Positions 34,958 to 44,739 of a stretch of 64,000 nt of DNA are shown here, in pieces. The notes beneath the pieces were generated by a model. The model did not search any database and was not told the origin of the DNA. It saw only the letters and a program-made list of their open reading frames with translations. The stretch is from Thinopyrum elongatum. Lineage: Eukaryota > Streptophyta > Magnoliopsida > Poales > Poaceae. The translations under genes were made by a program, and so were the position numbers. How positions within the stretch are numbered: position 1 is the stretch's first letter; every line of letters begins with the position of its first letter. The stretch lies in NCBI GenBank assembly GCA_011799875.1, contig CM022297.1:366339105-366403104 (forward strand). The letters are read 5' to 3'.

Positions 34958-35642
34958 ACCGACCTGAGAAAAAGAGTACATATGAGGGAAAATAGGATAG
35001 GGTCACAAACATGCACATAATCATTTTGATTGAAAACATAAAGTTTTTCGGAGCCAGCAAAGGAATCCATGGTATAAGTATTTGGAAGACATCATCGATA
35101 GAATTGCAGCATGCCCTAAGGCAGAGTAATAACTATCTAATCTTTCGAAATAATACGCATGAACCCTAGATCTCAGATAGCTAGTGCGAGGGAAAGCTAC
35201 AAACCGTACCAGTCATAACTTAGAGAACCCTAAAGATCTATCGCAAGGAAGTAAAATAAGAGAAATACGCGTCGGTAAGAATAGCCCTAGAATAGAGGAA
35301 TAGACAGGGCTAGCTCCAGATCCATGCGCCCTAAATTGGCAGAAAAGATCAACTACGGCGATGCGGAGGAGAGAATGTACCACACTGGTGCGACCAACGA
35401 CGGTGTGGCTTCACCGGAGTTGCACAGCAAGGCGCGTCGATGGCATTGCTTCAAGCTCGGGCTCAGGAGGAGAGCGAGATAGGGTTTGAGGATGAACTGA
35501 GGTAGAACAGAGGAAGAATACGCCTGGAGGGGTGAATATATAGCCCATAGGAGGAACCGCTTCGTTCGAAATCTATGGCCGAAAAACATGGGACGTTCCA
35601 CATTCAACGGACGAGATCATGATCGTGAGATCATGGGCACGT
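34958..35642 (-). promoter_or_regulatory. Leader and possible internal promoter for the D accessory ORF
   Basis: On the minus strand a TATATAT at 35542-35536 is followed by a C/T-rich leader and a splice-acceptor-like TTTTTCTCAG (about 34968-34977), nine bases before the accessory ORF ATG. A matching TATA plus leader exists in F (29510-29710), including the shared GCCGTAGTTG. This suggests a separately transcribed, spliced accessory gene. Confidence 0.45.
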
Positions 35643-36085
35643 GTCAACCATTTCCTGTGAAAATCTCAGAAATTGAACGGATGGCCGAAGGGTTTGAAGA
35701 AGGGCAAGCGCCAAATAGATTAATGTTCAAAGTTGATTTCATTCGTGACCAAGGACGCCGGATTGAAATCCTCTTCAGATAAAATTGCATGTTTGTGACG
35801 GACAGCATAGATTGGATGAGAAAGAATAGAGGGATAACTGGGTCCGAATCAAAACACTCAGCCAAATGAGAGAAAAACACAAAACCAATGAGCTCTGAGT
35901 GAGTTGACATTTGGACAAAACACAAACACAACGAAAGACAAAAAGAACAAAAGAAAACACAAGAAACTGGCACCAACAATATAGATCTCAGGATAAAGAA
36001 TAGGCGAGAGGAATCCCTGAGATAAAATTTGTAAGTGAGGATTAGTTCCTTTTCAGAACCCATACTTGCATGGGCAACGAGGATC

Positions 36086-38548
36086 TCATTTGCTTCGTCC
36101 GAGCAGGAGTATTCTTTCAGCGAGATCTTCAAGACACCTGTGCACTTCGAGAGTAATCATATGAATATGCATTGAAGTTATTCCGGAGACATGAGTATAA
36201 TGATTTGATGAGGTACGCATGTATTCCTTCTGTCGAGGGTTTGATCGATACCCATTCGAAGGTTTTCCTGAGTCATTCTGCCAATGATAATCATTGTTTC
36301 GTAGAGAATTGCTTTGCATGTTCAAGTTAGCAGTGACAGATAGATTTTCAATAATGCACTTCTTCACCCAGATTTGCTTCTTGGGTGAGCCAGTCCTGCA
36401 GTTAGCACCAACATATCGAGCAAATACCTTACCATTCTATTGTTTGAAGAATTTGTAGTTCGAGTCATCAGACTCATCAGAAACAACAACAATGGGAGTA
36501 TCATATCCTGACAGAATTGCAGATTCGAGCGTTTTGCTTTTAGCAAGAACCCAACTTGTTCGAGGATACTGTTCAGGAGTCCAGTAGGTTCCATCAACGT
36601 TGAGTTTCCTTTCGAAACCCAATCCTTCCTTTCGAGGATTTTTGTGCAGTATTGACTTCTTGAGCACATCACAGAGAGTTTGATGCCCTTTTAGGCTCCT
36701 TAGCATTCCTGTCTCAAGCAAGTCCTTTAGCCTGCAATTTTCTTTAGTAACAGTAGCAAGTTCCTCGGAAGAGGGGTTAGTGATATCATTTGTAGTAGTT
36801 GCAATATTCTCAATGATAGCATTAGAAGTTTCAGCACGAGAATCAACATTGCTACGTTCTAGGCATTTTAAGCACGGAGGCACAAAATCATCAAGAAGTT
36901 GAACAGATTGCTCGGCGAAGAGAGAAGCTTTTTGTTTCACAAGTGTATTATGAGATTCTTTCAGAGAATCGAGTTCTTGATTCTTGTTAAGGAGTTCAGC
37001 GGATAAACCCTCAAAGTCGACTAAAAGAGAATCATATTTGTTGGAAAGATCATCAATAGTTGAAGAAAAAGCGTCATGCTCTTCCATCAACTTTTGATTC
37101 TTCTCCATCTCTTCGACCACTAATGCTTCGGTTTTCCTAAGATTCTTATCAAGCATTTCAAGCTCATCATGTTGAGATTTTGCAATCTTAACAAGTTTAG
37201 CATAGGCAATGTATTCAGGAGAATATCCACTCATGGATTTTTGGTGTTTTGCTAATACATGATCCTTAGATGATTTTGCCATGAGATAGAATGCAATTGG
37301 TTCATCATCACTTGAGACATCATCATCGGAGTCTGATTCGAGTGGATTTTCTAATGATTCACAGGCAATGAAGGCATTGCTTCTTCCAATCCTTTTGTAG
37401 AATTCTTCATCATCTGATTCAGAGTCTGTCGCTTCTTCTTCAGAGTCCAGTGTCATATCAGCACATGCTCTATTCAACTATGAAATTCTCTTCATATTTG
37501 ACTCGATGGTTGCCCTGGCTTTCATGTCAGTGACTGGTCTCATCGAAGAAGATGAGGATGGTTCATTCTTCTTCGAGAGCTTAGTATGACAATCCATTCA
37601 TGTGAATCCACAGCAGTAAAGATATTTCCATCTGGTACTAGGTTTTCCTTCCCAGCAGGGATAGTCTGCAATGAGATGACCAAATTGTCTGCACTTGAAG
37701 CACCTCATTTCTTTCGAAGATAACCTTCTTGATGATTCAGGCAAGTCAGATTCGTCATCATTAGTGAGGCATAGATTTTGTCTTCTGAGATCACTTAGCT
37801 TGTCTGTTAGCATCTCTAGTTCTCTGGTGATGGTGTGTTGATTCTCAATATCTTCTTCTTCTTCTGAGCTGCCTTAGTGTGAGAGAATTTCTCCTTCATC
37901 TTCTGAAAAAGATTCTTGATCTGCATTTTCAAGTTCCATCTTTTCTTCATGACTGGACAATAGTGTCATGATGTCAACATAGTGAACTTCTTCATAGTTT
38001 GGTCTTTGATTGATTTCAGCTACGATGGGATCGAAGGTTTCATCAAGTGCACTCAGAAGCTTGTCGACCACATCTCTATCGGTGATATCAGTTACTTCTC
38101 GTTGATGAAGTCTTTCGACAATGTTTGTCAATCGATCGGTGAGTTCCATAGCACTTTCCTTACGAAGACTTCTGAAGCCAGCAAACATAGCACGAAGCAT
38201 TTGAGTGTGAGGATCTGATCTGGCAATGAATTCTGCATGAGCATTTTTTATAGCATCCCAAAGTTGCTTTGCAGTGCTGAGCATTTGGAACCAAAAGAAA
38301 ATGTCTTTCGAGAGACTGCTATAGATGATATCTTTTGCTTGAGCATCCAACTGCAGATTGGCTTTGTCATCGGAATTTGGATCATTCGGTTGCTGAATAA
38401 TGAAGCCATTTTCCATAATTTGCCACAGATCATAGTTGATAGCTTGAATTCTGATTCCCATTCTTTCTTTCCAGTAAAGATAGTCATTTCCATTGAAGAT
38501 AGGAAATCTTTTAGAGTGCGAGGATCTACCTGCAAATGAAATACTCAA
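36086..38548 (-). pseudogene. Copia gag of element D
   Basis: The N-terminal part (38548-37874) starts MSISFAGRSSHSKRFPIFNG and has YLYWKERMGIRIQA and LWDAIKNAHAEF, the DUF4219/UBN2 Gag core of plant copia elements. A zinc knuckle at about 37705-37660 reads CFKCRQFGHLIADYPC: spacing C-x2-C-x4-H is correct, but the fourth ligand is Tyr instead of Cys. The C-terminal part (37477-36440) is an acidic segment, a long coiled coil and the conserved FVPPCLKCLERSN and GHQTLCDVLKKSILHKNPRK. Frame breaks lie near 37870 and 37500, and TAG at 36437-36439. The homologous gag of F is at 56353-58607. Confidence 0.85.
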
Positions 38549-38596
38549 AACTCCAAGGACGTTAGACCTTTAATAAACAGAGATAGGGAGTACCCG

Positions 38597-38609
38597 CTCT
38601 GATACCAAT
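38597..38609 (-). other. Primer-binding site of element D
   Basis: The minus strand reads ATTGGTATCAGAGCGGG directly after the LTR, complementary to initiator Met tRNA. It is intact, unlike the F copy. Confidence 0.85.
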
Positions 38610-39599
38610 TGTTAGGACCGAGAGTATATCGACTAGAGGGGGGTGAATGGGAGATTCAAAAATTCTTTTGAATGTTATGAACTGATCCCAAACACAGCAG
38701 CGGAAATGAGGTTCAGTAGATATGAATTCAATCACGCATACTATTGAGGAACAAAACCATCGATGTAGGATGCAATAATGGTTTGAGCATATGATATAAC
38801 AGGCTTGATGATAACGACGGTAAAGCAATATGCCAACAGATACAATATCATAGCAGAGTACTCGAATAGAGCTGTGATGGACAACTATGAAGAATAACTA
38901 CAATGAGGTAAATGATCACAGCACAGAAAATAACTGGGACTAAGATAGCACGACAGAATGGAGAGAGTGCAATAGAGTAAGCAACGAGTGATAACTGTTA
39001 CAGCGATAAAGGAGCCGAAAGATATACCAGAGAAAATGACAGATCAGATAACTATCGTCACAGAGCACATATGAAGTCTATAGAAAGTAATGAAGTGAAG
39101 TAAATTGAACCAGTGGTGCTCGATGGCGATAGAGAGATTTGGTAGACAAGTTCACCCTTCTGCCAAAGGGCTACGTCTGGTTGGAGGGGCTATGACTTAA
39201 CACGGAAGATAAACTCTCTTCACCCTATTCTCCTTCAACTCGAAGCTGATCAGACTTCAGTTGATTTCACTCATGGTAGATCCTTGTCGGCGATCTCCAA
39301 ACCTTCGGTCGACCTTCGCGAACCACAATCACTCTTGGTTGCTGAAGATCTAGCTCGGTGAAGACAACAACTCTTCAACACTCGAGCGGAAACCTATCCA
39401 TCTAGAGAGTGCGCAGCTCTCAAGAGTAATAGGTAGAAGAACTCTAACTCAGAACTACTGTGATGCTAAACCACTGTCTAAGTTTGGGCTCTTGATTTTC
39501 TCTCGGTGGATCTTAAACTCAAATCACTCGGAGAGGGCACTACTGCAGGTTGGTCCAAACATGACAGTCCAATCAGAGACCCTTCGACGAAACTGTGTG

Positions 39600-40030
39600 C
39601 GATTCATTAATCACAAATGGTGATGTAATAAAACTGTCAAAAAAGATACAAAATGTTTGCGATGGCGGTGACATCAAACACGGTTGAGATTAGAGTTGCG
39701 TGTGTGATGCGTGGCAAACGGTTAATCCAGCAGAACTGTATGCGATGAGGCAGAACAACAGAAACGGGCAGCCAGATGAGGGTGTGTGCGATATACGGCA
39801 TATAATTCACTAGGATGAACTGTGTGTGATTAGGCAACACAATAGAAATGGTCAGCCAGATCAAGGTGTGTGCGATGGAGGGCATACAGTTCACTCGGAT
39901 GAACTGTTTGCGATGAGCCAAGACAACAGAAATAGTTCAACTGAACAAGATGTGTGTGATACACGGCAAACAGGTCCGTAATTAGAAATGTGTGCGAAGA
40001 CCAATAATAACACAGATGATTGCTGCTAAT
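39600..40030. repeat. Left subterminal repeats of E
   Basis: Repeated units such as gaactgtgtgcgat, gaactgtttgcgatgagcc and cagaaatgg(t/g)cagccagat occur at about 50-70 bp spacing. Related motifs fill 50990-51500 at the right end. Such clusters in CACTA elements are transposase-binding regions. Confidence 0.7.
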
Positions 40031-40177
40031 GAGCCGTGTGATTTGCTCTATCTACAGAAGAATAACATATATATATATAATTGAAATAAACATCCAATTA
40101 CATAAGTGACTATACAGATCATTCGCACACACCTCAATAAACAATTGCATGCATTCTAAACTAGGAGAAACGATCGT

Positions 40178-40921
40178 CTAGTCGTCTACTTCTTGTGATG
40201 CTCCCGCCACTGCTCTGTGGCTCGATCCCTTGTCTGGGGCAGGAAGAAGACACTTCCTCATGTCAACGATCCGCCTGTACATCTCGTAGCTTGTGTACGT
40301 GTCCTTTGCCGTGTACTTGACGTGTTGTTCATCCAGCCTCTGATGCCAGACACTATGCCAGGCATTCTTGTCCTTCTTGCTCTCATCCTTCATCTTCATG
40401 TAGTAGGGCTCGATGATGGCCGAGGCGAGGTCAACCAGGGAGTTCTGTTTGTTGTTGTCGCTGCCCCAGACCTTGTAGTGGTCCTAGATGTTGACAAGAT
40501 TCTGGCATTTCAAGCCCAAAACCTTGAGTGCTTTTAGATCGTTGGTGGTGTCCACCATAGCGAAACTGCAGTCTGAGCTGTTGATAAACCTGGAGAAACG
40601 CTCGCAAGGCCTTGTGGCCAAGTGGTAGTGGTAGACGAGGATGTCATGTTGCACGCACAACTGGGCGACAACGACCTTCTGATCGTGCCCGGCACGACTG
40701 CTGGTGAACTCGAGGTCGAAGCCGACCACTCGGTACTTGTCCTCAGCAAGCAACTGCTCCATAGTTTGGATGGAGCTCTCCACCGAGACCGGCTCATTTG
40801 TGTACACCACCGAGAGGGCCTTCCCCCTCACGTGGGTGTCCACTACATGATGTGTGGTGAACTGCCCCATGTTGTTGTCGTCGACCGCTGGGAGCACCAT
40901 TGGAGCCACGGGGAGCGCCAT
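40178..40921 (-). pseudogene. DEDDy-type 3'-5' exonuclease (Werner-like domain) with one in-frame TAG
   Basis: The 248-codon frame starts MALPVAPMVLP at 40921. The exonuclease core shows RVVGFDLEFTSSRAGHDQKV (motif I, D-x-E), then VAQLCVQHDILVYHYH, VDTTNDLKALKVLG (motif II Asp), and near the C-terminus VKYTAKDTYTSYEMYRRI (motif III, Y-x3-D). All four acidic residues and the tyrosine expected for a DEDDy nuclease are there. A TAG at 40484-40486, after LKCQNLVNI, interrupts the frame; the rest (DHYKVWGSDNNKQ...) continues in the same frame to the stop at 40178. Such proteins trim 3' ends of DNA or RNA. It is the gene nearest the left end of E and may be an adopted host gene. Confidence 0.7.
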
Positions 40922-41359
40922 TGGAACTGCTGGATGTCCTCTCTGTATGTGTCATCGTGGGTGTGCTTATTGTGTCGTGTGGCGCGAGAGATGAAGGTAA
41001 ATAGCCGCAGGAATAAATGGGGGCTGGGCGGCCTGGATTCTCGGTGCGTCCGCATGGCAGTTTTTGCAGCGGGTAACTGCATCGTGGCGCCGCGCCCGGC
41101 GCAACCGCATGCATAATGGCAGCACGAATGTACGTGATCGTGCGCCGGCCCCAAACACTAGCAGCGTGCATGGAGGGACGAGGGAAGAGCGCCCGGAGGG
41201 ACGCGAGAGCACAGCACGCCTGGCGGGACGCGAGCAGAGCATGCCGCGGCCACCTCAACCGCGAGCAACCACATGCATAGAGCAGTTGAACACGCAGGGA
41301 ATGGTCGTCTACAAGCCGGCCAGCAGTTGCGACGCTGCGTAGAGTGCGGCCGTGTGCCA

Positions 41360-41593
41360 CTACCTCCGTATTGGTCTATTAGTCCCCTTTATATTCTGTG
41401 CCATATTTTGACCTTAAATTTAACCAATAAAATGTTAATGCATGTTATGAAAAATATATAATTGGAAACTATGTTCAAATACGAATCCAACGATATAATC
41501 TTTGGCGACATGCAATCGTATTTAATTAGTTAAATCTCTAGTCAAAATTTGGCACAAAAATACATAGACGATTATAAACTAGGACGGGGGTAG
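41360..41593. mobile_element. Stowaway-type MITE in E
   Basis: The left end is ctacctccgtattggtctat; the right end read inversely is ctacccccgtcctagtttat. The element is about 234 bp, AT-rich, with no ORF. A TA follows on the right (41594-41595); the left flanking dinucleotide is ca, so one target base has changed. It lies about 270 bp upstream of the TATA box of the next gene. Confidence 0.75.
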
Positions 41594-41863
41594 TAGGTAA
41601 TTAAATCGCAAACATTTTTTATTAACCGCATGTGTACGTGTCCTTTCGTCCTCCTCTCGCACATCTTGTCACCCCGCTGCCGCAGACGGCTTACAGCGCA
41701 AGCTTGTGCAGCGCGTGGGGGCATTCTTTTGGCCAAACGGTGGCTCCAAGTGGCGCCAATGAATCGTCGGTGAGCCCGTTCCCGTGCAACCTTGCAGGTT
41801 CCCGCGCAAGCTTCCCGCCCGACTCCGTGAAATCCCCCAAAATCCCAATGCTTACCGGCCTGC

Positions 41864-41871
41864 TATATAAA
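41864..41871 (+). promoter_or_regulatory. TATA box upstream of the coiled-coil gene in E
   Basis: TATATAAA in gcctgctatataaacctc lies 81 bp before the ATG at 41952, a spacing usual for plant promoters. CAAT-like motifs occur upstream (for example ggcgccaatg at 41753). Confidence 0.6.
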
Positions 41872-41951
41872 CCTCACGGCCGGCGAGTCATGCGTCGCAT
41901 TTTCCCCTCCCTCCCTGTAGCTTATCTCGTCTGCTTCTCCCACAATCGCCA

Positions 41952-42676
41952 ATGGCATCGGTCTATCATCGTCGCTCAGCCACTCCGCCGTCATCAGAGG
42001 ACAGCTCCAGCTGGGAGGCTACACCGCGGCGGCGGCGCAGTCCCGGCATAGTGTAGTGCGCGTGGCGTCCCTGTTGGGTGTTCGCGGAACACCCAGCACA
42101 CGCTCCGCCGCCGCTGCCCATCGGCAGCTGTTGCCGTCTGCCATTGCCGCTACCCCACCATCTCCCGCCGTGGCCGCCACACCACCGTCGAAAGCCAGAG
42201 CCATCGCCCGCTCCATCGCCGCGGCCCGAAGGCGAGAGGTGGCTGTCGTGGCCACCACCCCACTGCCAGCCACCATGGCCATCACCCGCTCCGCCACCAC
42301 GGCCCGAAGGCGGGAGGTGGTGGTCGTGGCCGCCACCCCATCATCGGCCGCCGTGGCCGCCAGCCCACCATCAACCATCGGGGTCATGATCCGCTCCGCC
42401 ACCGCCGCCCGAAGGCAGGAGGCGGAGGTGGAGGACCGCACATGCGTTAGAGACCTTGCGCGCTACATCGAGTTCCTGTGGGAGGAGGAGGAGCGCCTCG
42501 TCGAGCACGCAAAGAGCCTTACCGTCGCCATGGCCGCAGCACATGCCGCCGAAGAGGCGAGGAATCAGGAGATCTACGAGGAGTCCCGCCACTTCGAGAG
42601 GGGTCGTCTGGAGTGGCAGAGGGTGTTCGAGGTGAGCGTCGCTGAAGGTGCAGCAGCGGCAGGCACCATATTGTAG
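41952..42676 (+). pseudogene. Ala-rich repeat plus coiled-coil gene in E, frameshifted
   Basis: From the ATG at 41952 one frame gives MASVYHRRSATPPSSEDSSS and stops at TAG 42054-42056. The frame one base away is open across that point and continues to 42676, so one indel breaks the gene. The second part has about three imperfect 30-residue units with ITRSATTARRREV-like cores rich in Ala, Pro, Thr and Val. It ends in a helical segment with LARYIEFLWEEEERLVEHAK and EIYEESRHFERGRLEWQRVF. No known domain. A TATA box lies 81 bp upstream. Confidence 0.45.
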
Positions 42677-43029
42677 TTGTCCAACTCGTCGGTAGGCTCC
42701 TCCTCCTCTGCCTCTTACTGAGCGCGCTCGGTAGAGGAGAGGCTACCGGAAGTAGTACAAAGCCCCTCCGTAGTAGTAGTATTTAGGGGCTATTTTGTTC
42801 AGTTCATCTGACTATAGATGTGGTGGAACTGTACAACGTACTTAAAATTAGCTAGTATATATAGTTGAACTAGCTATTTCAGTACGTGGTTGGCAACAAT
42901 TGGGGAAAAGTTTGGTCGGTTCAGCTGTCGAGTTGAACTGTTTGTATAAAGAATGACTGCTTAATCTATGAATGAAATCTATGCTTAATTACTGAATTTT
43001 AGTTGCAAAAATTAGATAGTGCTAGTAAT

Positions 43030-43170
43030 TTTTAGCTGCATATTTTGACAAATGGCAGTGTTACAAGGTTGACAAAGGGCAATGCTACTAGATCAACAAT
43101 TGTCAATCTTTCCAGTTTGACAAATGGCAATATACCCAATATGACAAATGCAAATCTTACCAAATTGTCT
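43030..43170. repeat. Short tgacaaatggcaat repeats in E
   Basis: About four degenerate units of 20-25 bp (tttgacaaatggcagtgtta, ttgacaaagggcaatgcta and similar) lie between 43046 and 43165. Confidence 0.6.
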
Positions 43171-43194
43171 GTACGTGGTTGCACACGAGTCATC

Positions 43195-43612
43195 CGAAAA
43201 AACCGTTTGCGTTGAAGGGATGTACAAATCATGCATGCCAGATTTTCTCTTGGCTTAGTGCTGAAGTCTTGCTTTGCATACCGTATTCAATCTGAACCGT
43301 TTGCGTTGAAGAGATGCACAAATCCTGCGTGGTGAATTTTCCCTTGGCTTATTGGGGAAGACCATAGCTCTCACTTTGCATACAGGTGTTCTATCTAAAA
43401 CGTTTGCAATGAAGAGCTGCACTAATCCTTCTTGGCACATTTTCCCTTGGCTTACTGGGGAAGCTGTCGGTTTGCATACGGGTGTTCTATCTCAAACGTT
43501 TTTTATCAAGAGCTGCACAAATCATGCTCGACACATTTTCCCTTGGCTTCCTGGGGAAGCTGTCGGTTTGCATACGGGTGTCCTATCTAAAACATTTGCG
43601 ATAAGTGTTTTA
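43195..43612. repeat. Tandem array of about 95-105 bp units in E
   Basis: Four units each contain aaacgtttgc(g/a)ttgaagag, gcacaaatc, ttttcccttggcttactggg and ggtttgcatacgggtgtt. The unit start gtttgcg resembles the subterminal motif of E. Confidence 0.75.
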
Positions 43613-43954
43613 TATTTAAAAACCATTGACTTTTTTTAAAGAAAATCATTTGATAAGTCTGTACATTCAGAGAGAAAAACGCAAGTTCGATCAAACCATA
43701 TCTTTCATTCAGTCACACTGCGAATTTATATTCATATGATCGACATACAGTATTAAACCTAAAAAAACTAATTCCGGCGGCGGCGGAGGCGGCGTGCCGT
43801 GCCGGCGTTGTCGTTGTCGTCCTTCGGGACGCCGTTGTTGAAGTCTTCAAGGCAGCACAGAATGTTCTTCACTTGGAAATCAAACATCATGTCATCGCGT
43901 GATCGACGGGCGGGGCGCGGGAGGACGGCAACTCGCGGCGCTGCGAGGTAGCAG

Positions 43955-44392
43955 TCAACGACGGCGCTGCGAGGAAGCGGTCAACGACGGCGTCCCATGC
44001 CGCTGAGAGGGCACACGCACGGGCGCGGGTGCGGCGGGTGCAGGCAAACACATGGGGACCGACGCCGCGGTTGGTGCAGGGGCGCGCACAGGCACGGGCG
44101 CTGGCGCTGGCATGTACACGAGCTCGCGCGGGTCCGCGGAGACCTCGCTGACACCCACGGCTTCCAGCTCTGTGATAGTGCTCAGCGACCAGCCCGTCAA
44201 TACTACGGGGATGGTTGCTGGCACGAGCGCGGGGACGGGAGCTGGGGCGGGCCCGGGGGCAGCAACCGCCGTGGCCAGCTCGTTCAGGGCCATGTCCATG
44301 AGGCCCCATTCCTCCTTATTTTCTATCTCCTCCGGCTCAGAGTTGACTTCACCAAACTAGAAGACTAGTAGCAGATGATCGTTCTGCGCCAT
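43955..44392 (-). pseudogene. Ala/Pro-rich gene in E with one in-frame TAG
   Basis: On the minus strand ATG at 44392 starts MAQNDHLLLVF, then TAG at 44357-44359. The same frame continues FGEVNSEPEEIENKEEWGLM, a helical MALNELATAV, and a long stretch of PAPAPVPAL-type repeats to the stop at 43955. TTAAATA on the minus strand about 60 bp upstream could be a TATA box. No domain is recognised. It could be read as starting at the downstream Met (44299), which would avoid the stop. Confidence 0.4.
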
Positions 44393-44739
44393 GGCGTTGG
44401 TGGAGGTCTGCGGGAGGGGAATGGGAGGCGAACAATAAGGCCGCCCGTATTTAACTATGGCTCGGGCGCCATTAACGATGGCTTCCCAGTGAGCCTGCGC
44501 GGCGTACAGCTCGCACGCTTCCCGGTGAGCCAGCGCATTGGAGGATAGCTTGCACGCCTCTCGGTCAGCCTGCGCTCGCCCGCCTCCCATTCAGTCAAGC
44601 AGCTGTCCGCAAGGCACCTCCTATCCATTAGAAGAGTGACGCGTGGCGTCACGTGAATGGTTAACAAAACACACATGATTTAAATTATACAAAACATTTG
44701 AGATGTTAAAGTGGCAGCTATTTGTTTCAAAATGCCATT

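Noticed and set aside
40622..41116. Plus-strand 164-codon ORF over the exonuclease
   Set aside because: Reverse shadow of the exonuclease frame, which has the recognisable catalytic motifs.
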